The notes: a model not told the origin generated them from the letters alone. Shown: positions 25,301 to 37,700, numbered from the stretch's first letter. The stretch is 64,000 nt of DNA from Clarkia xantiana subsp. parviflora (GCA_036873135.1 JAPTYO010000002.1:717185-781184), one strand, 5' to 3'. A program made the numbers and translations.

Positions 25301-25335
25301 GCCGCTGCAGCTGCTGCTGATGCTGCCGCGCTCAT
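22303..25335 (-). CDS. CIB22: Mitochondrial complex I subunit B22 (NDUFB9), LYR protein
   Basis: This accessory subunit of NADH:ubiquinone oxidoreductase in the mitochondrial inner membrane belongs to the LYR family that binds acyl carrier protein. Five exons on the minus strand: 25177-25335, 25040-25081, 24148-24229, 23178-23233, 22303-22344. All introns are GT-AG, and the joined frame is exactly 126 residues plus stop. Visible signs are the LYR motif at residues 32-34 (RVRILYRRALKDTLNWAV), HRHLFYKD, ASDLRERF, KWRHPDPYIVPWAPGG and the C-terminal tail IDIVYDYGREDND. Arabidopsis B22 is about 117 residues, and the extra length here is an N-terminal alanine run (A7-A13) coded by GCN repeats. Introns 2 and 3 hold a foldback and an LTR-like segment. 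Reading through the first donor gives a false C-terminus. Confidence 0.93.
23638..23905 (+). mobile_element. Possible solo copia-type LTR in CIB22 intron 3
   Basis: The segment begins TGTTGGAAGC, has a TATATATAGGG promoter-like word, and ends near a TATCAGAG word that resembles a copia primer-binding site (TGGTATCAGAGC). It contains many AGATATA words. No internal domain follows, so it would be a solo or truncated LTR. The exact right end and a target-site duplication could not be fixed. Confidence 0.35.
24650..24850. repeat. Foldback in CIB22 intron 2
   Basis: GGGAAAGTTTCTGAAATTGA and TGTTTAGGATCAAAC on the left are matched inversely by GTTTGATCC-type sequence, ACATCAACTTTACC and TTTCAGAAACTTTCCC on the right. 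The whole is about 180-200 bases with no coding content. It looks like a small MITE inserted in the intron. Confidence 0.6.
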
Positions 25336-25728
25336 CTCTCACCGTCTCTGCTCTCTCTCTCTTGATTCTTCTATTCTATGTGTAGTCTGATTGATTTTCG
25401 ACTACTAGTCATTTTGTGTTTATATATATACTAGTGTAAAATAATTGGTATTTTTATTTGGCCAAAATTGGTATTCAGTTGAACATGAAAATAGCTTGAT
25501 TTTAACACTCATTAACATGAACTATAGAATCATATATTTTGAATCATTCGGTTTAAATTAAAATTGCTCATAAGATGTTAAGTTGAATACTAACTATTTG
25601 AATGGACAAATATATATTGGAAGATCACAAATTGCTTGCTTTTTAAGGATCACTGGACTTTCTTTGTCCTAAATCAATTTTGTATCTTTAAGTCCCAATT
25701 TGGGTTCTTGTTTTGTCATAATATTCAG

Positions 25729-26257
25729 GGTTAATAACTAAAAAACTGTCCAAGGTTTACCCTATGTTAAAATCAGGTGTCTGAAGTTTGAAATGTTAAA
25801 ATGGACTGTCCCAAGTTTCATTTTTGTTGAAATTTGGTATCTCGGTGTGATTACTTTAGAGAAGTCAATTCCGACGAAACCGTCTGTCAAATTCGAGCTC
25901 TCATACACACTCCCTTCTCGTCATCTTGCCGGGACCGTCACCTAAAAAGTTGGTCACATCCGGGCAAGTAAATCTCGCTCTATTGTCCTTGGAAAATGAC
26001 ACTACAACACTCTTCTAGAAACTTTTTTTTAATGTTCTATTTTTAGGTGAAATTTGACGATTTTGTGAAAAGTAAAGAGTGATGGATTATGAATGAGTTG
26101 GTGGGTTAATGAAAATGATGGAATGGAGATGAAAAGACGCACAAAGACACCAAATTTCAACAAAAATGAAACCTGGACAGTCCATTTTAACATTTCAAAC
26201 TTCAGACACCTAATTTTAACATAGGGTAAACCTTGGACAGTTTTTTAATTATTAACC
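25729..26257. mobile_element. Foldback/TIR element, family of 46651-47114
   Basis: The left end is GGGTTAATAACTAAAAAACT, continuing GTCCAAGGTTTACCC, AAAATCAGGTGTCTGAAG and AATGGACTGTCC. The right end is the inverse (GGACAGTCCATTTTAACA, CTTCAGACACC, GGGTAAACCTTGGACAG, ATTAACC). Inverted arms of about 110-120 bases enclose an unrelated centre without transposase. It lies between two minus-strand genes. Confidence 0.8.
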
Positions 26258-26459
26258 ACGTTGCTGTTTGGATCTGTTCTCACAATTGCGCTTCCCTGAT
26301 TCTTGCTGAAGAAAGGGCAAAGATTTTCAAGAACATCACCAAACTGGGACATTTTGTTCAATCATGATGTTATAAACTACTGCAAACAAATTGAATCTAA
26401 TCTAACCAGCAGAGAATCATACAATTGACATATACAGTTTCACAATGAAAATATGAATC

Positions 26460-26924
26460 TCATGAATGTCGATTTAGAGATAGATCTGCAACCCCAACAG
26501 CTAGATTATCCAGCAATTCTGAATCATCGTTCGAGAATTCAGGTAAAGTGAATTGCGTTTCTTCTGGTAAATCCAGCATTTTCGTGAATTCATCTTCTTC
26601 ATCCGGCATGTCCAAAATCCACACCTTAAAGATGTCTTGTTCCATCTCAGAAGCTTCTTCCATGGCGCACATAGTTGAATCTGTTGCTTCCTTGTAGTAG
26701 TTGTGCAAAAACACATCTTTAAATGGAGTATCCACCTCAGAAACATAAACATCATCCATCTCTTCTTCAATAAACTGAATTGGATTAATAACGTTTCTTT
26801 CTGCGGTTGGAGAAAGCATTTGAAAGTCAGTTTCTGAAGAGACTAAATCTACATTGTATTTGGAGGAGTCCCGTGAATCAAGAAACATGGAAGACATTGA
26901 TGATGTTCCATCTTCAAGAACCAT
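26460..26924 (-). CDS. Small acidic protein of unknown function
   Basis: A single coding exon of 154 residues starts at the first ATG after a 3' splice site (ACCCAG before ATCAATAGCCATGG). The leader is therefore spliced, and a probable 5' UTR exon lies near 27275-27380 with a GT donor before TTGCTCTC and no ATG in it. The protein is strongly acidic (IEEEMDDVYV, DMPDEEDEF, FSNDDSELLDNL) and ends in VADLSLNRHS. It has no signal peptide, membrane segment, zinc motif or coiled coil that I can recognise. Codon use and splice context suggest a real gene. Acidic patches with scattered bulky hydrophobics could be an activation or interaction domain, but that is a guess. Confidence 0.6.
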   Translation of the reverse strand: MVLEDGTSSMSSMFLDSRDSSKYNVDLVSSETDFQMLSPTAERNVINPIQFIEEEMDDVYVSEVDTPFKDVFLHNYYKEATDSTMCAMEEASEMEQDIFKVWILDMPDEEDEFTKMLDLPEETQFTLPEFSNDDSELLDNLAVGVADLSLNRHS

Positions 26925-27432
26925 GGCTATTGATCTGGGTACAGAAACAAAACAAGAAACCAACATCATTATGTTTTGGAACGGCTAGAACAATCAAAAC
27001 CAACAATGAATTAAGGAATACCAGATATATAGATAACAATTAAAAACCACAGTGCCTCGAATCAAAGTTGAAATTTACAGTCTTCTATATAAATAGGGAT
27101 GCAGAAAGCAACATCGGCAGACAAAATTACAACATCATGTATATGAGTTCTAAAAGAAAATCATTTTTTCCTCAAATTCACCTTCAGAAGTTTAAGATAC
27201 GATCTGGGGTTCTACGATAGACCCTAAATCAATCATAGCAGAGCAAATACACAAGAGAAAATGAGAGAGCAACCTTAATTTTGTCGGCGAGACTGCTTCA
27301 AGTCCGAACACGACAAGGTCAGAGGCGACTCGAGAAGGAAAGGAAACTGATAAAGGAAACTGCTTCGGCAAGGAACCGGCTGCTATTTAGGGATGGTAAT
27401 GGGTCGGGTTTTAGTCGCCCACAGATAAATCG

Positions 27433-27932
27433 GAGTTTTTTACTAATATAGACTCATATGGACACCAAATACATATATAGGTTGAATGAAAAATATACAA
27501 ATATAGGTCTAATCGAGATATCAAATCTCGGTTGAGTAGTTAAAGAAGATTTGATATCTCGATAAAGTAAAAACACATTTTGATCATTTTTTTTCTCTCA
27601 CCGTCAGTCACTTCCGGAAGTAATACATTAGTGCAATGTAGTAACTACCGCTTAGGATAGGATAGGACAACTAGCTAGCATATTAAAAATAAGCGTCACA
27701 CATTTTGAGAGAGAGTTTGTTTGTATATTGACTAAATCTAGATCTGATGGGATACATTATTGCCCACACGTAAGCGACTGGTGGTGAGAGAAAAACCGAA
27801 AATGTCTTTTTACTTTACCGAGGTTTCCGAGATTTGATATCTCGGTTAGACCTAAATTTGTAACCTATTTTTCATTCAGCCTATATGTGTATTTAGTTGT
27901 TCATATGAGTCTATATTAGTCAAAAAAACTCG
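27433..27932. mobile_element. TIR element of about 500 bp with long arms
   Basis: The left arm starts GGAGTTTTTTACTAATATAG and the right arm ends ATATTAGTCAAAAAAACTC. The inverse match runs about 170 bases inward, through ATATAGGTTGAATGAAAAAT, GAGATATCAAATCTCGG and the CTCTCACC/GGTGAGAG words. The centre is unique and non-coding. Half-copies of the arm occur at about 21808-21896 and 50380-50432. Confidence 0.8.
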
Positions 27933-27984
27933 ATAAATTGCACTATATACAAGTATGGATACCTGCATTATAGATTCGCGGTGC

Positions 27985-30875
27985 TAATGTGGATTTTTGA
28001 AATAGTTCAGGTGGATATGGGCTAGATAGCTCAGGTTATTCCCAGTGTAAATGAGATCATCAACATAGACACATACAATCAATAGACTCTGATTTAAGCC
28101 AAACTTGATGAAGAGTGTATGCTCATATGGACACTTTTGAAAACCATTTCGAATTAAGTGACTCTCTAACATGTTAGGGCTTGCTTCAAACCATAAAGGG
28201 TCTTCCTAAGTCTATGGACTTGACTCTCTTTCCCTTTGGCTTCAAACCAAGGTGGTTGATCAACATAAACCTATTCTTCAAGTTCTCCATACAAGAAAGC
28301 ATATTTGACATTTAATTGAAATATTTGCCACTGATTCTGAGCAACTAAGGCTATGACAATTCTAATTGTGTCTAACCTAGCCACTAGTGCAAATATCTCA
28401 GTGTAGTCAACCCCATAAGCCTGTTTGTAACCCTTTGCAACTAATCCGGCCTTATACTTTTCAATTTCACCATTTTTTTTTAGTTTAGTTTTGAAAACCC
28501 ATTTGACTCATATGGTGTTATGACCTCTAGGAAATGACACTAAGTCCCAAATCCCATTCTTTTTGATAGACTCCATTTCTTGTTGCATTGCTTTTCTCCA
28601 CTTAAGACTCTCATTAGCAGTTCAAAGTTAATTGGTTCACTATCAGCAAATAAGTAATAGTAAGTAACAAAATCTGATTTGTGTATATCAGGTGCAATTA
28701 CCTCATAGTCTTCAAGCCATACATGTATTTTGATTCCCCTTTTTTCAGTGATCACTTCTCCTAAGCTTAGCCTAGTTTGAACTTGCATGCTGCACTTAGG
28801 CAAGCTTGCTTGAGCTCCTACTACTTCGAGGGCATCTTCAAACTTTTGCCGGTTTCCAGATTCCTCAGTGTGAGCAAGTGACTGACTTTCTTGATTTCCT
28901 TCATTTCCTGGTTGCTCACTTGATGCTTCTGAGTTTCAGGTTTCATTGACAACGTCATCTTCAAAGTCAGGGATGATGAGTTTCCAGTCAGTCTTTGTTG
29001 AGCCCCAGTTCCATGAAGCTCCTTCATTGAATGTCACACTTCTGCTGATGATAATCCTTTTAGTAATTGGATCATAGAGTTTGTAGGCCTTTGATTCTTC
29101 ACTGATGCCTAAGAAGATGCATTTTTTGCTTCTATCATCAAGCTTCTTCTTTTCAGCAACAACCAATGCATAGGCAATGCACCCAAAAACTCTGAAACTC
29201 TTAACTGATGGCTTGTCACCTGACCATGCTTCTTGTGGTGTCATTTCGTGCACTGCACGTGTAGGGAACCTATTGAGCACAAAGAAGCTTCATATGACTG
29301 CTTCAGGCCAGAATGCTTTAGGAACTCTCCTTGCCTTCATAATGCATCTCACCATGTTCACCACGATCATGTTCTTCCTCTCAACAACACCATTTTGTTG
29401 AGGTGTGTGTGAAGCTGTCTTTTGCCTTCTTATCCCTATGTGCTTGCAGTAAAGCTCAAATTCATTTAAGTAGTATTCTCCTCCCATATCTGATCTGAGG
29501 GTGTGAATCTTCTTCCCAGTCTGCAAATCCATTTCACTCTTGAAGGTTTTGAAAGCCTCAAGAGCCTTTGACTTTGCTGCTAGGATGTAAACCCAAGCTA
29601 TCCTTGAATAATCATCAATAAAAGAGATGAAGTATCTCTTCCCACCATTTGAAATAGTTGTTATTGGTCAACATATGTCAATGTGGACTAAACGCAGCAC
29701 CTCATTTGCTCTCGTTGCCGGTCCCTTTGAAAATGATGACTTCACCTACTTTCCAAACACACAAGGCTCACAAACAGTTGCCTTATCTTCTATATAAGGA
29801 AGTCCATGCACCTTGTTGACCCAGCTTAGTGCCCTGATTCCACTGAAACTGAGATGACCCATCATGTAATGCCACGACCATGAATGATCTCCCAAACTCT
29901 CACATGAGCCTTCCTTTGAATAAAAGCAGTTGTAAATGACTTTGAGTTTCAAATGAAACATCCTTTGTGAATTCATCTTTGCACTGAATAGATGTTCTCC
30001 ATTGTAGACATCAAAAGCTTTCTCATCTATCACCATAGCAAAGCCTAGTTTTTGTAATTGACCAATGCTAATGAGATTAGTGGTCAAATCATGTACAAAC
30101 ATCACATCTTCTAGAATCTTTATCTTTTCACCATCTGATTTGAACTTAATGATTCCCTTTCCTTTAACAGGAACCCCTGAGCTGTTTCCAAACACTACTC
30201 TAGATTGATATGTCTCATCTAGGGTAATGAATGTTGTTTTGTTACCCGTCATATGGTTGCTACATCTAGAATCAAGGTACCAGACATCCTTGCTTGTAGG
30301 AGATGCTGCTCCTTCCTTTATTGTCATGAGTAGCAGCTCCTTGCCTCCAATGGTTGCATTGGACTGCTCCTCTCTTCTTTCTGGTAACTTGTCATAACAC
30401 TCAGATTTGTAGTGCCCTAACCTGTGACACCTATAACACTCAACCTGAGATTTTCCTCCTCGTCCTCTTCCTCTTTCAAAGTGAGGTTTTCTCATTTGGT
30501 CTGAGCTACTACTTTCTCTATCTCCTTCTTCATTTGGTCTGCTTGAATGGTGCCTTCCTCTTCCTCGAAATCTGTCTCTCCTTATGAATGAGTTGCCTTC
30601 TCCGGCTTGCAAAGCTTGCTCATCTCCTTCAGAATTTCAATTCAAAACTTTCTCATGCAAGATTAATGAGCTTTGTAATTCATCTAAGGAAAAGTTATCA
30701 ATGTCATTTGCCTCTGTGATTGAACAAACCACAAAGACCCACTTGTGTGTGAGAGATCTCATCACCTTCTCCACAATCTGCTTATCTGAGAGTGATTCTC
30801 CATTAACCCTCATCTTATTGCAGACCTTCATAATCATCAAGCAATAGTCAATGACTCTTTCACCTTACTGTTGGA
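27985..30875 (-). pseudogene. Decayed Ty1-copia gag-pol (truncated at both ends)
   Basis: Running down the minus strand: gag end (MRVNGESLSDKQIVEKVMRS), zinc knuckle CYRCHRLGHYKSEC (CX2CX4HX4C, about 30425-30465), protease core WYLDSRCSNHMTG where the usual DSG triplet reads DSR, GAG-pre-integrase HYMMGHLSFSGIRAL and CEPCVFGK, integrase (LRSDMGGEY, QQNGVVERKN), then reverse transcriptase with VCVYVDDLIYTGN. Stops and frameshifts break it, including one after the gag fragment, one in integrase just after VHIDIC, and several in RT. The first part of gag, the RT end, RNase H and both LTRs are missing. It cannot encode a working element. Confidence 0.9.
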
Positions 30876-31784
30876 TTATGGTGACTAATCCTACAGAAAC
30901 GAAACCCTAGATACGTGCATGGTAACTAATTACGCCAGCTTTCCTCCACACAAAACAGCGCAACTCAAGCTTCTTCGTCGAACAACTCCTCCGCGCTATT
31001 GATGGTGGTGGGGGGATCCACATCCATCACGTCCTGGCTTGGCTTCAAACTACTACTCCCCCTAAAGAGCTTTATATACAAAAACTCATTTGTACGTAGT
31101 AGACGTTGGTGTGCTCCAACTTGCACCACTTTTCCAGGTCCGTGACACTAGTATTGTCAAGATGTCGTCTTGTTAATCCAAGTTCTACTGGGCTTCTTAT
31201 ATGCATGATGCGGTATGTGAGTCAAACATAACCTGTTTTTTTAAACAGGTCACCTCGAGTTGACGCCCATGAGGAGTTTTGAACCTGAGATTTTGAAGCC
31301 AAACTACATAGAAATAAACGCTCTTAACATTAAACAACCACTATTGGTGCTTATAAGTCTCATTTCAAATTCGTCGAAATCTTGAGAAAAAAAATAATTC
31401 ATAAACAATATCTTATTCTTGAGAAATTATTCGTTACCACCGATGTAGTAGATGACAACTATGTAGTGGCACTCCACCCAATCATATTCTGCATGTGTCT
31501 AAGTAACTGTTACTTTATGTCAAATGTTAAAACGTGAGAATTGGAGTAATGAAAGGTCAAAATTGAACAAACAACAACCCAAGGGATCAATTTAACCTTC
31601 GGCCGAAAAGAGAGTTGAAGGTAACCCAGAAACAGTAGAACAGCTCGGGGAGGTAGTTTTATGCGGCACCCATCAAGAACAGCAAAACAGAAAAGGATAT
31701 CTCTAATTTGCAATTAAAATCCCTATTGTTCTAAATTCAATTTCAGTTTCATCAGTAAGTCAACTCTGTTTCAATTCAATCTCC
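30876..31784. other. Intergenic, upstream of the NERD-like gene
   Basis: The sequence next to the copia relic starts TGTTGGATTATGGTGACTAA and has a TTTATATACAAA word near 31070. This could be an LTR start, but no matching end was found. The last 100 bases before 31785 are probably the leader of the NERD-like gene. No other gene is seen. Confidence 0.4.
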
Positions 31785-34700
31785 ATGGGACCTGAAGAAG
31801 AAGATGCTCGGGATAACCCCTCAACGCCTTCTGTTACGGAGCCGGAGTTCACCGGCGACCTCAAAATGACCACGACTCAACCGCAATCAGATGCCGCTCC
31901 TCATGCAGCAGTTTTCAATGAGAGGGTCGTGGATGAAGTTGCCCGTGACATGGCTGCTGACGGAAATCAGGCGGCGAATTCTATGAAGGAAGAGGAGGAC
32001 AAGGATGTGGTGGACAATGTGCCCCATGGGAGTGGCGTGGAAGGTGGAGGTGGTAGTTCCGGAGAAGAGAACCAGCTGGCAGTGAAAGAATCAGAAGAGA
32101 CGAATGAAGTGAGGGAAGTAGCCGTTACATCAGTCACTGATGGTGATGCGTACACTCAGGTGTTGGAGTGTCATGTAATTGCTGTTCAGGATGTGAGTGA
32201 AAAGCCTGTGGCAGAGGATACAGTAGATTCCAGTGAGCAGGGTGCTGATGACATGAGCATGAAGGCAGATGTGGCTGAGCCAATTGAGATTCACGAGGAG
32301 AAGGCTACTGGTAGTACTGGAGAGGGAAAGATGATGGAGGTAGACGACTCTAAGCCAGGAGAGGAAAGTGATATTGCAGTTGGTGCAGAAGTGAGTGACA
32401 GTGCAGCACATTGTGCAGTGGAGGAGGTTAGGACGGGCAATAGCGAGGATGGCAATGTGACCGTGGTAGCAGAAGTAGCCACAACAAGGGATGATAGCGA
32501 GGAGGAGATGGCCGATGCAGCTGAGGATATGAGGATTATTAATGAGGAAACCGATGCAGTGGAAGCAATTGATGGGACAGAGGAGACGGAGAAGGTGGAT
32601 GAGCTTAGTAGAAGCAGTGGTGGTCAAAAGAGGAAGAGGGTTGGATCTAAGGCCGTGCAAAAGGTTGCCCCGAAAGTAACTATTGAGGAGGACGTTTGTT
32701 TCATTTGCTTTGATGGGGGTGATCTCGTTCTTTGTGATCGCAGGTGAAATTTCATTGACTTTGTTCTTCTATGAAGAATGATATTCGTTCTGAACATCAT
32801 AATGTATTAATTATGAGACTGTTGTTTGGATACCCAGGAAATGCCCAAAGGCATACCATCCTTCGTGTGTAGACAGGGACGAGGCATTCTTTCGAACTAA
32901 AGGTCAATGGTTCTGTGGTAAGCTATATCAGTCCATGCATAATCAGACTCTTCAAGTGACCTATCTCGATTTGTTTGTCTCCTGGGTTGGGTTTATATAA
33001 TGCAAAGTTTGATTCTTTTATGCAGTTCACATATAGTCAACGGAGTAAGTAGCTCGGTGTTGCGCACTGGCGTTTTCTTGCTTCTTACTACTGTTTTAGT
33101 GTTAGGGAAGGACAAAGATACTGCATTGATGGTTTTCTTGCATATATAAAAATTTGGAAAAAGAAAGAGGCACAATAGCTTGCTGAACTGCTTTGTGCCT
33201 AGCAACTCATATTTGGAATTGACCGTGGAGATAGTCTTATGTTATTTCACTTTAAAAGAGAAACTTTAGATGTTGTCTGTAGAATTCCTAATAGTGATTT
33301 ATATGAATATATCCTTATCTTTTATGCTCCAGATGTAAAAGGAAGGTAAAAGTAAAAGAATCTGCGTAGATATCGAGCTGTGTTGTTTACATTTTCATGA
33401 TATTATCTAATGTCTGCTTTGCTTGTCTCATGAATTTAGGTTGGCACATCTGCAGCAAATGTGGGAAGAATGCATACTATATGTGTTATACCTGTGCATT
33501 TTCCTTGTGCAAGAACTGCATAAAGGATTCAGTCATCCTTTGTGTAAGAGGAAAGAAAGGATTTTGCGAGCCATGCATGACAATTGTCAAGCTTATCGAA
33601 AAAAGTTTGAAAGGAGACAAGGACATGGTACTCACAATGTTCTGTTCATTATCTTTACTCCCATGTATTGTAAGCATACTGCTACATGTAATTTTACCAA
33701 TTCCTACAGCCACACTACCATTCCAGGTGTTAGCCTGTTTTCTGGATATATTTATAAATAGTGTCAAGCAAACTTCTCTCAGTCAAATATTCAGGTTCTG
33801 TTTTGGTTCATCTCATTTAATGTTTTGCTGCCTATTTGTGTGGGGGCATATAAGCATCGATTCCAGGTCCTGAACCTTTTTGGGATACACTTCGTTAAAA
33901 GAAACGGGAGGAGAGTGAAGAATAGAAGTCTCCTTCCCCTTGTTTGGATAAAACTCCCTAAAGGAAAGGGAAGGAGAGGAGTTGTGTAAATGGATCGTGT
34001 AAATATAAAAGGCAAACCACATTGTAATTTCACAATGAAATTTTCTCAATGTAAAAGGCAAACCACATTGTAATTTCCACATTGAATTTGGAGGGTGGAC
34101 AAAATCCTCTTTAGAGAGAATTGGAGATTAAAGGGTAGAGTTTTCCTTCCCTCCCCCTTTTTCTCCATCTACTTCTACTCCTATCCAAACAAAGCCTTAA
34201 GTATTACACTCCCCCACTCCCCCCTTGTTTCTTGAGTGCTCTCTGATTCCTTTGTATTATTAGGTTCCTTTTTACAGAGTTCTATGTTATAATGCATTTT
34301 CGTGTGAATACTTTCAGGTCCAAGTAGATTTTGATGACAGAAGTAGCTGGGAGTACCTTTTCAAGGATTACTACATAGAGCTGAAAGAGAACCTATCTCT
34401 AACTTTAGTGGAAATCTCACAAGCTAAAAACCCGTGGAGAGGATCTGGTGTGAAACAAGAATCTCTGGATGATGACGATGATAGAAAATCTGATTCAGAG
34501 AATTCTTCTGACAAAATTGAAAAGGCTGTTCCCAGAAGAAGGCAGACAGCGAGGAGGCAGACAAAATCTAGGGAAAGTAACCAGCGAATCAACAGAACTG
34601 ATAGTGATGCCAAATGGGCTTCAGAAGAACTGCTGGAGTTTGTTATGCACATGAACAATGGTGAAAAAACAGCTGTTTCTCAATTTAACGTGCAAGCTCT

Positions 34701-37700
34701 TCTGCTGAAATATATAGCAGAAAACAAACTCCGTGATCCCAGAAGAAGCGGTCAAGTAATTTGTGATGAAAGGCTTGAAAAACTTTTTGGTAAACATCGC
34801 GTTGGCCATTTTGAAATGTTAAATCTTCTGCATTCTCATTTTATTGCAAAAGAAGCCAACCTTGAAGAGTATGCAGCCATTGATACCCACAACATTAATT
34901 TAATATATCTGCGCCGCAATTTGTTGGAGAATTTAATCGAAGATGCTGAAACATTTCATGACAAAGTTGTTGGTTCATTTGTGAGAATCAGAATCCATGG
35001 AAGCAATCAGAACCAGGAGTTGTATCGGCTTGTACCTGTTATAGGTAAATTTGTTAACTGTTAGCTTCCCAACTTTATTTATGCAGTTGGGTTGACCCGC
35101 TGAGACAGTGTTTTTACTGCTTTAATGATTGTATTTATCTGCAGGTACAAGTAAAACTGGTGATCCCTATAAAGTAGGGAAATTGATGACTGATTTTCTT
35201 TTGGAGATACTGAATTTGGACAAAACGGAAGTCTTATCTATTGCTGTAGTCTCTAATCAAGAGTTCACCGAGGTGATTAATGCGATCCATTTCCTTGTTA
35301 GATTCTATTACTGGGTTTCCAGCTGAAAGTCCTTTTTCTTTTGATAGTCCTTTTTCTTTTGGCCAACAATCGAAAGTCCTTTTCAATCTCTTCATCTAAG
35401 TGCATATTGTTGATAAAGCTTGCTGCTTAGCTGTAATCTTTTCTAACATGTCAACTGTCGAGCGTGTTGCTTTTTACAGTTCCTAGTGTAGCTTAAATCA
35501 TTTTGAGCTGGAAATCTCAAAATTATAGATAACTTTCTAGAGCATTCATGTTAATTTTTGCACACCTCTGTTTAGGCCTCATCTCTTCTTTCAGTTCCAT
35601 CCGTATTTTACCATTTATAAGTTCGGTAATTTCATTTTCACAGGAGTTTATGATCTTTTTATCTCAGTTATTCGGAAGCTTAATAATTTTTCATTAATAA
35701 TTTCTCAAGGATGCTATAGTGCTGTGCATAAATGTAGATTTTTGTTTGATTGGTAATTGGTCATTATCTGCTAATAACATTTATCTTGTCAAGGATGCTA
35801 TAGTGCTGTATATAAATGTAGATTTATGTTCAATTGATATATTGGGCATTATTTGCAAAGAAAAATTATCTTTGAATTATCAGTTCTCCGAGCTAAACCT
35901 CTTTCTACTGCCTGGTATTACTATTCATTGAGAGTCTGCTTTTAGCAAATTGGTTGGATTAGTCAAATTGTAATTATATTTGCAGCTCCTTAATTAGTGT
36001 ATTCCTTATTTAGTTCTTACATTTTATAGTGTTGTGGCAGGAAGAATGCAAACGTCTACAACAAAGCATCAAATTTGGGCTTTTTAACCGACTGACTGTG
36101 GTAATGTTTTCTGGTAGAACCAATTTTGTAAGATTCTATTTTCACAGGTTTCTTATCAGACTGATTACTCAGAGTTTTTTTAGGGTTATGTTCATGAAAA
36201 AGCAATGGCACTCCAAGCAGCAAGAGTCAAAGATGTAATTCCTATTATGAACTTTTTTTTTTTGGCAATTTCTGTATGTTCTGTACTGCTAGTGGTAAAT
36301 TTGTTGAGTATTTTAGCAATAATCTCAATGCAATTGCCTAAATCTTCATCCTTGGTAAGAAGCTAACATTTTCCCTCTCTGCAGTGGCTGGAATCAGAGA
36401 CGGTAAGGCTCAGCCATCTTCGTGATCGTGCAAGTGACTTAGGCCGCCGCAAAGAATATCCTTCTTAGCATTTCTTTTTATCGATATATATATATTCTGC
36501 ATTATCTCCCGTGAAAGAGAGACAATAAAAAAGGACTTTACCAGTTTTTTTTTTATACGTGGGTTATGGACTAGTTAGTTCCCTTTTCGATTTTAGACTG
36601 TGTGGTATATGTGTTCTTTATTACTGCGGGATCGATTTTGATTCCTTAATGTACATACGCTCAGGGAATGTGTAGAAAAACTGCAGCTTCTTAAGACACC
36701 TGAGGAGCGTCAACGTCGGCTCAAAGAGATCCCTAAAGTACATTCCGATCCAAAAATGGACCTGTCTAACGATTCTGAAGATGATGAAACCGAAGAAGAT
36801 GACAAAAGACAAGGTACCTGATTTATTTTTTATTTTTTTTTAAATATCACAGGTCAACCTAGAGGTGTCAATGGGGCCCTGCAAACCTGTGGTGCCCCAA
36901 CCATAAATTGCCCCACATGAGTGAGCTCTGCGGGCGGGTATTGTATAGGGGCGTGGTGCACCATCACCCTGCACCAAAAAGGATATATATGCGTTTTTTT
37001 TTATACTTAGCTTATTCTTCTTTGACAAAAAAGTAGAAGTCAATATGCAATATACAGATATCTTTTAATGAAGCAGCCTAATTGTTTGCTTGATGGGTTA
37101 ACTTGTGTCCCGGGGCAGTGCCTTGTGGTTTTCCCTGCTTTGGAAATTTCCACAGATCCCTGCTGTGGTTATGGGGTGTGGATGATATTTGCCAAACCCG
37201 CCCCATTCACGTTTTTGCATAACAAATATTGCTTCTGAATTATGCAGAAGCCTATGTTGGATCAAGAGGCAGCGGAAGGGAGCCGATTTCTCCCCGGAAA
37301 GGAGGTTCCTACGACTCCTGGAGTGGTTCGAGGAGTCAAAGTCGAGAATTGACTCGAATTTCATCGAGTAAAGGCTACTCAACCGACACTGTTGGCACTG
37401 AAAGTTCACGGAACGACACAAAGGAGCGAAAAAGCGGACAGGAGAGCATAAACCCAGACAATGCTCGAAGCAGCAATAGTTCTGGAATCATGTCCGAACA
37501 TGCAGTTAGGGCGGTTTCTGAAGCCAAAGCAGCAACGGAGTCTGTGGAGCCCGCTTCAGATTTCAGCAACAGCGACAAGATATGGCATTATCAGGACCCT
37601 TCAGGTAAGATTCAGGGACCGTTCTCGATGAAGCTACTGGGGAAATGGAACAGCGCTGGATATTTCCCTGTGGACCTGAGAATCTGGAAAACTACGCAAA

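Noticed and set aside
32130..32660. 176-codon minus-strand frame
   Set aside because: It is antisense to the acidic first exon of the NERD-like gene, with no family resemblance.
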